Of a stretch of 64,000 nt of DNA, positions 10,287 to 17,830 are shown in pieces. Under the pieces are notes generated by a model that was not told where the DNA came from, did no database searches, and saw only the letters and a program-made list of their open reading frames with translations. The stretch is from assembly GCF_009857605.1 (NCBI RefSeq), contig NZ_WWCT01000004.1, positions 186,001 through 250,000 of the forward strand, given 5' to 3'. The position numbers and the translations under genes are program-made. Each line of letters opens with the position of its first letter. The stretch's first letter is position 1. The stretch comes from Duganella levis (lineage in GTDB: Bacteria > Pseudomonadota > Gammaproteobacteria > Burkholderiales > Burkholderiaceae_D).

Positions 10287-11506
10287 TGGCGAGGCCCGCA
10301 TCCACCGTGGCAGAAGCGGTCGATGCCGGCCAATCCGGCCGCCGGCGTGCACTGTTCGCCGCCAGCAGCGCCCATGCCGTGCATGACGGCCTCACCGATC
10401 TCATCTACGTTTTACTGCCGATCTGGCAGACCCAGTTTGCCATCAGCTACGCGATGATCGGCTTGCTGCGCGCATCCTATTCCGGCGTGATGGCAAGCTT
10501 CCAGCTATTGGCCAGCCGTCTGGCGCGGCGCTGGGGACGCGAGCGCATGCTGATCGGCGGCACGGCGCTGGCCGGTGTGGCGTATCTGATTGCCGGCATG
10601 GCTGGCGGCTTGCCGGTGCTTATGCTGGCGCTGATGCTGGGCGGCTTGGGCGCCAGCACCCAGCATCCGCTGGCGTCGTCGCTGGTGACGGATGCGTATG
10701 CGTCCGGCGGCAACGTCAAGGAGGCGCTGTCGCAGTACAACTTTGCCGGCGACATCGGCAAGACACTGATACCCGGCGCGGTCGGCTTGTTGCTGGTGGT
10801 GGTCAGCTGGCAGACCAGTGTCATGCTGATCGGCGTGCTGGGACTGGGTGCGGCGCTACTGCTGTGGCGGCTGTTGCCGGCGTCCGCCGCATCGTCCCGC
10901 AAGGCCGGCGCAACGGGCACTGCGGGCTCGGGTCAGGCGCACGGCGTGGGCGGCGGTTCGGTTAGCGGCCTGCGTGCCTTGCTGGCGACGGGCACGCTGG
11001 ACAGCACCGCCCGCATGGGCTTCCTGACCTTCCTCCCCTTCCTGCTGAAGAACAAAGGTGCGGGCACGGCCGGCATCGGCCTGGCGCTGTCGCTGCTATT
11101 TGTGGGCGGCGCGTTTGGCAAACTATTCTGCGGCTACCTGGGCGCGCGCATCGGCATGATGAAGACCGTGTGGGCCACCGAGTCGCTGACCTCGCTATGC
11201 ATCGTGCTGGCGGTGTGGTTGCCGCTAAGCGGCGTGATGCTCATGCTGCCGCTGCTGGGACTGGCGTTGAACGGCACCTCATCGGTACTGTACGGCGTGG
11301 TGCCGGAGTTGGCCGCGCCGGGCAAGCACGAGCAGGCGTTTGCGTGGTTTTATACCGGCACCATCGGCGCTGGTGCGCTGTCGCCGGTGGTGTTCGGACG
11401 GCTGGGCGACGTGCTGGGCGTATCGGTGGCGCTGTGTACGCTGGCGGCGCTTCTGCTGTTCACACTCCCGCTATCGTGGCGCGTCCAAAAAGCGCTTTCG
11501 GGCTAA
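10286..11506 (+). CDS. MFS transporter, FSR (fosmidomycin-resistance)-like
   Basis: The protein has 406 residues and twelve predicted helices. After a short polar N-terminus comes HAVHDGLTDLIYVLLPIWQTQF, which resembles the helix 1 histidine-aspartate region of FSR-type exporters. HPLASSLVTDAYASGG follows between helices 4 and 5. A Gly-Ala-Ser-rich cytoplasmic loop (residues about 205-230) separates the two halves. The ATG overlaps the stop of the cupin gene. The family suggests proton-driven efflux of small molecules; the substrate is unknown. A small VOC gene follows 39 bases downstream on the same strand. Confidence 0.83.
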   Translation: MARPASTVAEAVDAGQSGRRRALFAASSAHAVHDGLTDLIYVLLPIWQTQFAISYAMIGLLRASYSGVMASFQLLASRLARRWGRERMLIGGTALAGVAYLIAGMAGGLPVLMLALMLGGLGASTQHPLASSLVTDAYASGGNVKEALSQYNFAGDIGKTLIPGAVGLLLVVVSWQTSVMLIGVLGLGAALLLWRLLPASAASSRKAGATGTAGSGQAHGVGGGSVSGLRALLATGTLDSTARMGFLTFLPFLLKNKGAGTAGIGLALSLLFVGGAFGKLFCGYLGARIGMMKTVWATESLTSLCIVLAVWLPLSGVMLMLPLLGLALNGTSSVLYGVVPELAAPGKHEQAFAWFYTGTIGAGALSPVVFGRLGDVLGVSVALCTLAALLLFTLPLSWRVQKALSG

Positions 11507-11545
11507 AATCTGCGTTCCCATGGACTTCGCGTGAAGGAGTACAGC

Positions 11546-11974
11546 ATGGAAACACAAGAACTGCACCGTGGCCGCTTGATCGACCACATCCAACTGGTCG
11601 TGCGCGACCTGCCTGCCTCGCAAAAATTTTATACCGCTGTGTTTGAAGTGCTGGGCATCCCGCTCGGCGGCGCCGACGACGGCTACTTCTGGGCCGATGA
11701 ATTGTTCGTCTCCACAGCAGACAGCGAGGCGGCGCAAGGCGCGCTGACCGGCCGCCATCATCTGGCGTTTCAGGCTCGCGACCACGCGATGGTGGAGGCG
11801 TTCTACCAGGCCGCATTGGCGGCCGGCGGCAAAGACAACGGCGCGCCGGGCGAACGTCCCTACCACCCCGGCTACTACGCCGCCTTCGTGCTGGACCCTG
11901 ATGGCAACAACATCGAAGCCGTCTTCCACGGCGATGCTAAACGCAGCGCGTCATCCGTGCGCATCACGTTCTAA
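11546..11974 (+). CDS. VOC-family (glyoxalase/bleomycin-resistance fold) protein
   Basis: The protein has 142 residues. The start METQELHRGRLIDHIQLVV is chosen because AAGGAG (11534-11539) lies at the right distance; a GTG at 11531 would place the initiator within that ribosome site. The vicinal-oxygen-chelate fold shows in DHIQLVVRDLPASQKFYTAV at the front and YYAAFVLDPDGNNIEAVFHG at the back. Likely metal ligands are the histidine of DHIQ, the histidine of GRHHLAFQ and the glutamate of NNIEAVF. The reaction is unknown; members isomerise or cleave small molecules or bind drugs. Its TAA stop overlaps the convergent gene's TAG in CTAA (11971-11974). Confidence 0.85.
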   Translation: METQELHRGRLIDHIQLVVRDLPASQKFYTAVFEVLGIPLGGADDGYFWADELFVSTADSEAAQGALTGRHHLAFQARDHAMVEAFYQAALAAGGKDNGAPGERPYHPGYYAAFVLDPDGNNIEAVFHGDAKRSASSVRITF

Positions 11975-12207
11975 CGGTGCCGCGGCCATTCGGCGCGCAA
12001 CTGGCGCAGCAACTCTTCGCCATTGTCCGGGTAAAATTCCGGATCGCGCTCTTTAAGAATGGTACTCGCTTCACTCATGGCGATGGAATAGCGTCTGATT
12101 GTCAGTTGATCCAGCTGATCAATTTCTTTTTGCTGCTCGGCTTCGATACCGGCCAGAATCGCGAGCGTTAGCGCCCGGGAGGGCTGGCGGCGACTGAGGA
12201 ACGTCAA
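11971..12207 (-). CDS. Small hypothetical protein, coupled to the upstream gene
   Basis: A 78-residue frame starts at a TTG codon (12207-12205), one base after the TGA stop of the upstream gene. No ATG occurs before residue 44, so the TTG start with translational coupling is the simplest reading. The product is highly charged (EAEQQKEIDQLDQLTIRRYS, ILKERDPEFYPDNGEELLRQL) and probably helical, without signal peptide or membrane segment. I do not recognise a family. The downstream end is shared with the convergent VOC gene. It may be a partner of the gene before it. Confidence 0.5.
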   Translation of the reverse strand: MTFLSRRQPSRALTLAILAGIEAEQQKEIDQLDQLTIRRYSIAMSEASTILKERDPEFYPDNGEELLRQLRAEWPRHR

Positions 12208-12208
12208 C

Positions 12209-12631
12209 TCAAGCGTCGCTGTAAGCGTCTTCGAGTTCTTCGCGGCGCGGGGTGTCGGCGATGTGGAGGATCAGGGTGTCTTGCAGGTCGGCCGGATGGG
12301 ATGCGCGGTGGCGGGCGAACCAGAACACTTCTTCCAGATCGTCATCCTCATGCGCGGTGACCAGTACGCGGTGCTGTTCCGCCACGTCTTCGTAGTTGAC
12401 GGCTTCCAGCGCCGCGTCCTCGACCGCCTCGCGCCATTGTTCGCTGTCCTTGCCCCATACCAGCACATACAGGCTGCCGGACTCGATCAGCCAGCGGCTG
12501 ATGTCCCACATGGTGGTTTCCTGTACTTCAACATCAGCGACAAGAATGGTTTTGAACGCGCGCAGGCCTTCCAATACAGGAAGGTCTGCGTCCGGGTGGA
12601 AGTGAAAATATTTAGGCGCTGGAGTTTGCAT
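12209..12631 (-). CDS. Conserved-looking hypothetical cytoplasmic protein
   Basis: This is a 140-residue acidic soluble protein beginning MQTPAPKYFHFHPDADLPVLE. It has alternating beta and alpha segments (FKTILVADVEVQETTMWDIS, LYVLVWGKDSEQWREAVEDA, HRVLVTAHEDDDLEEVFWFA, DTLILHIADTPRREELEDAY). These suggest a small alpha/beta Rossmann-like fold. No catalytic motif is apparent and I give no function. It lies 29 bases after the lactonase gene on the same strand with a hairpin in the gap, so it may be read from the dgo operon at a reduced level. A TTG-start gene follows after one base. Confidence 0.62.
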   Translation of the reverse strand: MQTPAPKYFHFHPDADLPVLEGLRAFKTILVADVEVQETTMWDISRWLIESGSLYVLVWGKDSEQWREAVEDAALEAVNYEDVAEQHRVLVTAHEDDDLEEVFWFARHRASHPADLQDTLILHIADTPRREELEDAYSDA

Positions 12632-12635
12632 GGCG

Positions 12636-12657
12636 GCGGGCTTTTGCTAAAGCCCGC
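12636..12657. terminator. Hairpin between lactonase gene and hypothetical gene
   Basis: GCGGGCTTT (12636-12644) and AAAGCCCGC (12649-12657) form a perfect nine-base stem with a four-base loop. On the minus strand, the direction of both flanking genes, no T-tract follows. It may attenuate, stabilise the upstream mRNA or block the ribosome site of the gene at 12631 rather than terminate. On the plus strand a short ATTTTA follows. Confidence 0.45.
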
Positions 12658-12660
12658 ATT

Positions 12661-13542
12661 TTAGCCGAAGCGCGCCGCCGGCACGCCGGCAACGTCAACC
12701 CGTACTGCAAACACGGCGCCGGTCAGCGGATGCGCGGCCAGTTGCTCAGGCGTGTTGTCCTCGCTGGCGGTGGTGATGAACAGCGTTTTCAGATCGTCGC
12801 CGCCGAAGGTGCAGGAGGCCGGATTGCGCACCGGCATAGCGATCGTCTCCAGCAACTCGCCCTGCGCCGAGTAACGGCAGACGCGGCTGCCGCCCCATTG
12901 CGCGATCCACACGCAGCCTTCGCTGTCGACCGTCATGCCGTCCGGCGAACCTTCGCCGTCGCCGAACTGACGCCACACGCGCGGCTCGCCCAGCGTGCCG
13001 TCGGCCGCCAGCGGATAGGCGTAGGTGCGGCCTTCGTAGCTGTCGGTGTGGTACATGGTGGCGCCGTCCAGGCTGAAGGTCGGGCCATTGCAGATGTGAT
13101 AGTCGTTCTCGGTCGCGTGCAGCTGGTGATCGGTATCCAGGCGGAACAGCGTGCCGATCGCTTGCGCGTAATCGGTGTTGTGCATCGAACCGGCCCAGAT
13201 GCGGCCGGCGCTGTCGACCTTGGCGTCGTTCATGCGCAGGCCGCTATCCTCGGGGAACGGACGGTGCAGGTACTCGATGCGCAGCTCCGGCTCCAACCAG
13301 ACGCGGGCAATGCCGTCGCGCAGGCCGGCCATGAAACCGTCGCCGTCGCGGCGCGCGATCAGCCAGCAGATGTAGTCCGGCATGGCCCAGCTGCGGCGCT
13401 CGCCGCTGCCGACGTTGACCGCGTGCAGGTTCTGGCTCTTCAGGTCGACAAAGTACAGACGGTTCTGTTCCGCCACCCACAGCGGGCCTTCGCCCAGTTG
13501 CGCGCCAAGATCCCACAGGCACTGCACATCATGCTTGCTCAT
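12661..13542 (-). CDS. SMP-30/gluconolactonase-family sugar lactonase
   Basis: The 293-residue protein is a six-bladed propeller of the SMP-30/LRE family. Family marks are QLGEGPLWVAEQNRLYFVD (metal-binding Glu in GEGP), GLRMNDAKVDSAGRIWAGSM (Asn of RMND and the GRIW strand), YHICNGPTFSLDGATMYHTDS (metal-ligand Asn and Asp) and GSPDGMTVDSEGCVWIAQWGG. Enzymes of this family hydrolyse aldonolactones with a divalent metal. GAGGAA lies eight bases before the ATG. Being third behind dgoK and the KDPGal aldolase points to galactonolactone, or arabinonolactone as the alternative. The signal-free N-terminus fits a cytoplasmic enzyme. Confidence 0.9.
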   Translation of the reverse strand: MSKHDVQCLWDLGAQLGEGPLWVAEQNRLYFVDLKSQNLHAVNVGSGERRSWAMPDYICWLIARRDGDGFMAGLRDGIARVWLEPELRIEYLHRPFPEDSGLRMNDAKVDSAGRIWAGSMHNTDYAQAIGTLFRLDTDHQLHATENDYHICNGPTFSLDGATMYHTDSYEGRTYAYPLAADGTLGEPRVWRQFGDGEGSPDGMTVDSEGCVWIAQWGGSRVCRYSAQGELLETIAMPVRNPASCTFGGDDLKTLFITTASEDNTPEQLAAHPLTGAVFAVRVDVAGVPAARFG

Positions 13543-13573
13543 CAGTTCGATTCCTCAGATTAGAGAGCCGCCA

Positions 13574-14197
13574 TCATACGGCCAAAGCGCGCCAGGTGGT
13601 GACGAACGCTTCCGCGCGTTCCTTCAGCTGGTCCAGCGTGACGCCCGGCGTGTACAGCGCGCCGCCGATGCCGAAACCGGTGGCGCCGGCCTTGACCCAG
13701 TCGGCCATGGTTTCCGGCGACACGCCGCCCACCGGCCACACCGGCGTACCGGCCGGCAGCACGCTCTTGAGCGCCTTGATGCCGCCATGGCCAACCGACT
13801 CGGCCGGGAAAATTTTCAGCGCGTGGGCGCCGGCGTCCAGCGCCGCAAACGCTTCGCTTGGCGTAGCCACGCCTGGTGCGCAGTACATGCCCAGTTCGGC
13901 AGCGCGACGGATCACCGCCGGCACGCAGTTCGGCGACACCAGCAGGCGGCCGCCCGCCGCGAAGACCGCATCCACGTGCTCGACGGTGAGCATGGTGCCG
14001 CCGCCCACCAGCGTATCCGGCAGTTCCAGCGCGACGATGGCGGCGATCGCCTCCAGCGCGCCCGGACGGTTCAGCGGCACTTCCAGCGCGCGGAAGCCGG
14101 CCGCATGCAGCACCTTGGCGACATCCACCGCTTCAGCAGGATTCAGGCCGCGCAGGATGGCAACCAGTGGTGTGGCAGGATGGGTAACAGTAGTCAT
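13574..14197 (-). CDS. dgoA: 2-dehydro-3-deoxy-6-phosphogalactonate (KDPGal) aldolase
   Basis: The protein has 207 residues from MTTVTHPATPLVAILRGLNP; a 12-codon longer frame overlaps dgoK and is unlikely. It is a class I aldolase of the KDPG/KDPGal family. Visible are the catalytic glutamate in FRALEVPLNRPGALEAI, the GGGTMLT phosphate-binding turn, the Schiff-base lysine in AHALKIFPAESVG and the C-terminal GGVSPE loop. It cleaves KDPGal to pyruvate and glyceraldehyde-3-phosphate. VAILRG and the pairing with dgoK favour the galacto enzyme over Entner-Doudoroff Eda. It starts two bases after the dgoK stop and is followed after 31 bases by the lactonase gene. Confidence 0.92.
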   Translation of the reverse strand: MTTVTHPATPLVAILRGLNPAEAVDVAKVLHAAGFRALEVPLNRPGALEAIAAIVALELPDTLVGGGTMLTVEHVDAVFAAGGRLLVSPNCVPAVIRRAAELGMYCAPGVATPSEAFAALDAGAHALKIFPAESVGHGGIKALKSVLPAGTPVWPVGGVSPETMADWVKAGATGFGIGGALYTPGVTLDQLKERAEAFVTTWRALAV

Positions 14198-14199
14198 GG

Positions 14200-15099
14200 T
14201 CAGGCTTTCAGGAATTGGGAAATGGCGGTGCAATACACCGCATGTGGGTCGAGCACCGTGCAGTTCAAGCCGAAATGCTGCGCGGCCAGCGCATAGCGCG
14301 CCGCCAGCGCAGGCGAACCGATCACGGCAATGCCCTGCCCTTCGGCCGCGCGCGCGGCAGCGGCGAACTCGGCGCCGATCAGCAGGCCGCTGACGGTGGC
14401 CGCCGCCTGCTGTGCCGGCGCCGCGCGCGACACCACGCCGGCCCGCACGCGGAACAAACTATTCGACAGCGGCTCGTTGCGCGCCGCCTGGTTGAGGCCG
14501 GTGGCAAAGCCGTCGGCGTCGGCGCTGTCGCCGCCCATCATCGACGACAAGGTGCCGCCCTTGGACAACATGGAAAACAGTTCGCCGGTCATGTAAGTGG
14601 CAAACGACTGGATCACGCCGTCGCGCAGCAACACCCACTTGCTGTGCGTGCCCGGCAGCACCAGCCAGCCGTCGCGGTGGCCTAGCGCGACCGCGCCCAG
14701 CAGCTGGGTTTCCTCGCCGCGCATGACGTCGGACGAAGCGCCGTTGCGGTACACATAGCCGGGCACGATGGTGGCGCGGCCGGCCCAGGCCGGATCGGTG
14801 ACAGCCGCCAGGTGCTGCGGCAACTGCGTCAGCGGCACCGAGGCGTCGAGGTAATCGACTTCCTGCCAGCCGGAGGCGCTGCCCACCATGCCGGACATGA
14901 TCACCGGCACGTCGGCCGGCAGTTGCATCGCGTCCAGCAAGCCGGCCAGCGAGGCGCCGAACTGGTCGCGTCCGCCCACGGCCAGCATGCCCTGGCCGTC
15001 TTCATGCTCGGCCAGGCAGGCGCCCGATTGATCTATCAGATAGGCGCGCCGGTTGCTGGTGCCCCAATCGATCCCCACAATATTCTTGTTCACAGGCAT
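14200..15099 (-). CDS. dgoK: 2-dehydro-3-deoxygalactonokinase
   Basis: The protein has 299 residues from MPVNKNIVGIDWGTSNRRAY, with AAAGGA upstream; frames extending to 15243 are non-coding lead-in. The phosphate-binding loop IDWGTSNRRAYLID and the motifs VIMSGMVGSASGWQE, RGEETQLLGA and LVLPGTHSKWVLL are diagnostic of DgoK. It phosphorylates 2-keto-3-deoxygalactonate with ATP. With the aldolase and lactonase it covers three of five steps of the De Ley-Doudoroff pathway. Galactose dehydrogenase and galactonate dehydratase are not here. It is the first gene of the operon and no regulator gene lies beside it. Confidence 0.93.
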   Translation of the reverse strand: MPVNKNIVGIDWGTSNRRAYLIDQSGACLAEHEDGQGMLAVGGRDQFGASLAGLLDAMQLPADVPVIMSGMVGSASGWQEVDYLDASVPLTQLPQHLAAVTDPAWAGRATIVPGYVYRNGASSDVMRGEETQLLGAVALGHRDGWLVLPGTHSKWVLLRDGVIQSFATYMTGELFSMLSKGGTLSSMMGGDSADADGFATGLNQAARNEPLSNSLFRVRAGVVSRAAPAQQAAATVSGLLIGAEFAAAARAAEGQGIAVIGSPALAARYALAAQHFGLNCTVLDPHAVYCTAISQFLKA

Positions 15100-15310
15100 A
15101 TCCTTTACTGATGCTGCAACGATGGTACGAAAATCCGCCCTCAACAGCCAATGAATTATCTCGACGGAGTAATACCAAAATAATATAGGGAAGCCACGGA
15201 ATATTGTCGGTACGGCAATGCAAAACGCGTAAAAAAGGAGCAAAAGTTGCCCCTAAGATGCCTTTGGTTTAGTATGGCCGACTATAAAATCAGTCTTCTG
15301 AATCCCCCTC

Positions 15311-15901
15311 ATGGAATTAAGCAAGCAGTCTTCCCGCAAACTGGTCATCGCCGGCGTGACGACGACGGTTGTCGCGCTCGGTTTTATCGCCTATCTGGTC
15401 AGCCCCCCTTCCGTCGAATCGCAGGTCGTGGTCAAGGTACCGGTAGCGTCGTCGGCCAGCGCCAGCAGCGCGGCCGCCGTCAAGAAGCCGGCCCCGGCCG
15501 CAGCGCCAGCGCGTCCGGCCGAGATCAAGGACCCGGCGCCGCCGGCCGAGCCGCGTGCCGTGCGCACCAAGGAACAAGGCGCAGCCGCCCTGATGGGGCT
15601 GCCGGAATTGCAAGCCTGGTCGGCCCTGATTGAAAAGAACACCAACGGCAAGGCCCACGGCGGCCTGCTGGAATACGATCCGGTGCCACGCAAGCTGAAC
15701 GGCAAAAACTACTGGCAGTTCAGCTTTGTGGAAAACAGCGCCGAGTCGGCGCTGCGCTGGGAAAGCTTCCTGGTGTCGTCCAGCGACGATGAAATCCTGG
15801 TTGAAGACGGCGCCAACGACGAAGTCATCAGCCTGGCCCGCTGGCGCCGCGAAAAGCATCCAGCCAAGCGCACCGCATTCGACAGCCAGCCGGCCAACTA
15901 A
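15311..15901 (+). CDS. Membrane-anchored hypothetical protein with Ala/Pro-rich linker
   Basis: The protein has 196 residues. Residues 9-30 (KLVIAGVTTTVVALGFIAYLV) form a single N-terminal membrane helix after a short basic cytoplasmic stretch. Residues about 40-90 are a low-complexity Ala/Pro/Ser/Val linker. A small globular part follows (MGLPELQAWSALIEKNTNG, YWQFSFVENSAESALRWESF, DEILVEDGANDEVISLARWR). This is the layout of a periplasmic domain held to the inner membrane. No family recognised. It stands alone between the dgo operon (divergent) and an MFS gene (convergent, sharing stop bases CTAA at 15898-15901). Confidence 0.65.
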   Translation: MELSKQSSRKLVIAGVTTTVVALGFIAYLVSPPSVESQVVVKVPVASSASASSAAAVKKPAPAAAPARPAEIKDPAPPAEPRAVRTKEQGAAALMGLPELQAWSALIEKNTNGKAHGGLLEYDPVPRKLNGKNYWQFSFVENSAESALRWESFLVSSSDDEILVEDGANDEVISLARWRREKHPAKRTAFDSQPAN

Positions 15902-17142
15902 GCCGCTTTCACCTCTACCGGCGCCGCCACTGGCGCGGCGCCGCGTACCTGCCCTACCCACAGCACCGTCAACAAGGCCAGCCCGGCCGCAATCCAGCCG
16001 TTCAGACCGTAGCCGGCGATGTGGCCCGACGCCTGCGTGTGCAAGGTCAGCCCGCCCAGCAAGGCGCCGACGCCGGTACCCACCTGTTGGATCGCCGCGT
16101 TGGCGCTGAGGAAAGCGCCGCGTCGCGCTGGCTCCGGCACCGTGGTCATCAGCGCCTGCATCGGAATATTGCGGCCCGACGCCAGCACCATGAAGAACGG
16201 GAAGAACAGCATCACGCCCACCAGCGGCAGCACCGGCATATGGGTGATAAACAGCACCGGCAAGATGAACAGCAGCGAGACAATGCGGTACACCTTCTGC
16301 GCGCCGTAACGGTCCGACCATGTACCGATGCGGCGCGCGGTGAAGAAGGTCGCCAGGCCGCCGGCCAGATACACATAGGTGATTTCGGCCGGCTGCAAGC
16401 CGACGTTGTTGACCAGCACAGGCGAGATAAACGGAATCACCATCATGCCGGTCATCATGTTGACGACGGACAGCAGGAAGGCTTTCAGATGCTCCCGCTT
16501 CTTGTACAACGCGAGCAGATTCGGCAGCACCGCCGACAGTGGCGTGTTGTTCGGCAGATGGCTGTCCAGCGCCGGCAGCACGCGCGCGGCCAGCAGCAGA
16601 ATCGGCAGCGAGCAAATGACCAGAATATAGAACGGCGAGGCCCAGCCGTAATGCGCGGCCAGCATCACGCCGGTCGGCACGCCAAGCACCGAGGCCATGC
16701 TGAACGACGTCATCACAATGCCGGTGGCGGCGCCACGGCGGTTGGCGGGAATCAGGTCGCCGATGATGGCCATGACGATGGCGCCGAGTATGCCGCCGCT
16801 CAAGCCGGCAAAGGCGCGCGACAGCACCAACACATGGAAGTTCGGCGCCGCCGCGCAAGCCAGGTTGGACAGCGTGAATAGCGCAAACACCACCAGCAGC
16901 AGCTTCTTGCGGTCGTAGCGGTCGATATACATCGCCGCCGCCAGCCCGGAAATGCCGGCGCACCAGGCATAGGCCGAAACCGCGCCCGAAACCGCCGCCG
17001 GCTCGATGGCAAACGCCCGCATCAGTTGCGGCGCCAGCGGCATCATCACCATGAAGTCCATGATGACGGTGAACTGCGTCAGCGCCAGCAGCCACAGCAC
17101 GATGCGCTCGCGCGCCGGCGTCAAGGGCAGTGCGCTGCTCAT
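15898..17142 (-). CDS. MFS transporter (drug-efflux-like), cotranscribed with padR
   Basis: The protein has 414 residues and twelve helices. Helix 1 reads LWLLALTQFTVIMDFMVMMPLAPQL, where the D-F-M-V-M-M-P motif is typical of DHA1-type drug:H+ antiporters. The loop 2-3 motif is IDRYDRKKLL, and SRAFAGLSGGILGAIVMAIIGD resembles antiporter motif C. Its ATG overlaps the TGA of the PadR gene (ATGA at 17139-17142), so the pair is translationally coupled and the carrier is the obvious target of the regulator. The substrate is unknown; the His-rich regulator hints at a metal or a metal complex. Confidence 0.86.
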   Translation of the reverse strand: MSSALPLTPARERIVLWLLALTQFTVIMDFMVMMPLAPQLMRAFAIEPAAVSGAVSAYAWCAGISGLAAAMYIDRYDRKKLLLVVFALFTLSNLACAAAPNFHVLVLSRAFAGLSGGILGAIVMAIIGDLIPANRRGAATGIVMTSFSMASVLGVPTGVMLAAHYGWASPFYILVICSLPILLLAARVLPALDSHLPNNTPLSAVLPNLLALYKKREHLKAFLLSVVNMMTGMMVIPFISPVLVNNVGLQPAEITYVYLAGGLATFFTARRIGTWSDRYGAQKVYRIVSLLFILPVLFITHMPVLPLVGVMLFFPFFMVLASGRNIPMQALMTTVPEPARRGAFLSANAAIQQVGTGVGALLGGLTLHTQASGHIAGYGLNGWIAAGLALLTVLWVGQVRGAAPVAAPVEVKAA

Positions 17143-17678
17143 AGGGCGTTGATGTCCACAACAGCCTGGCGCAGGATGGCGCGGATCTGCTCGATCCGTT
17201 CCGGGCTGTGGTTGCTGGCGCGGGCCTGCTCGATGGCGGCATGCTTCAACTCATGCATGGCGGTGCGCAGGCCTTCGCGGTGCTCATCGCCTTCCGCCAG
17301 GCGGGCCAGAATGGCGTCCACAAACTGGCGGTTCTCGGCCAGGAAAGCCTCGCCTTCCGGAGTGATGGTGTGCAGCTTCTTGTTGCCATCCGGCGTGGCC
17401 AGCACGTGGCCCATGTCCAGCAGCATCGACAGCAGCGGATAGATCGCGCCCGGGCTCGGCGAATAGCCGCCGCCGGAACGCTGCTCCAGCTCCTTGATGA
17501 TCTCGTAGCCATGGCGCGGCTTCTCGGCGATCAGTTGCAGCACGACATAGCGCATGGCGCCGGCGTCGAACATTTTCGGACCACGGCCACGGGGACCGCC
17601 GCCATGGCCAGGGCCGCCATGGTGTGGGTGATGGCCGTGCGGGCCGTGTGGACGGTGGTGGTGATGAAATCCAAACAT
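17139..17678 (-). CDS. PadR-family regulator with His-rich N-terminus, YqjI-like
   Basis: The 179-residue protein opens with about 33 residues dominated by His, Gly and Pro, a likely metal-binding extension. A PadR winged helix follows (MRYVVLQLIAEKPRHGYEII, GGYSPSPGAIYPLLSMLLDMG, KKLHTITPEGEAFLAENR) and a C-terminal dimerisation helix. The arrangement and the SPSPGAIYPLL motif recall E. coli YqjI. YqjI is a nickel/iron-responsive PadR protein with a His/Cys-rich N-terminus that controls the siderophore reductase yqjH. Here there is no reductase; the partner is an MFS carrier. A 31-base perfect palindrome lies just upstream and is probably its own operator. The siderophore receptor gene is divergent, beyond that palindrome. 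Confidence 0.88.
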   Translation of the reverse strand: MFGFHHHHRPHGPHGHHPHHGGPGHGGGPRGRGPKMFDAGAMRYVVLQLIAEKPRHGYEIIKELEQRSGGGYSPSPGAIYPLLSMLLDMGHVLATPDGNKKLHTITPEGEAFLAENRQFVDAILARLAEGDEHREGLRTAMHELKHAAIEQARASNHSPERIEQIRAILRQAVVDINAL

Positions 17679-17691
17679 GGTGAAACTCCTT

Positions 17692-17722
17692 TTAAGATAT
17701 AACTTATTTCGATATATCTTAA
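17692..17722. promoter_or_regulatory. 31-bp palindrome, probable PadR/YqjI-like operator
   Basis: TTAAGATATA (17692-17701) and TATATCTTAA (17713-17722) form a perfect ten-base inverted repeat with an 11-base spacer. It sits 13 bases upstream of the padR ATG (17678) and covers where its promoter must lie. Autoregulation by the PadR protein is the simplest reading. The arms also face the divergent receptor gene 100 bases away. Confidence 0.68.
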
Positions 17723-17769
17723 CTCATTCTTTCGGAACTTCAAGTACCGATTTGTAACAGCTAAAAATA

Positions 17770-17788
17770 ATTAATGAGATTGATTCGC
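17770..17788. promoter_or_regulatory. Probable Fur box upstream of siderophore receptor
   Basis: The 19 bases from 17770 match the classical Fur box (GATAATGATAATCATTATC) at 12 of 19 positions, with core TAATGAGATTGATTCGC. It lies 42 bases before the chosen receptor start, so the receptor should be induced by iron starvation. Confidence 0.6.
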
Positions 17789-17830
17789 ATTTACTATTCT
17801 TTACATAAGCTTTACAATTGCAGGATTTAC

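Noticed and set aside
17774..17830. Start of the siderophore receptor at 17774
   Set aside because: This start would lie inside the Fur box and add 19 residues with no signal peptide character; starts at 17831 or later give a proper signal peptide.
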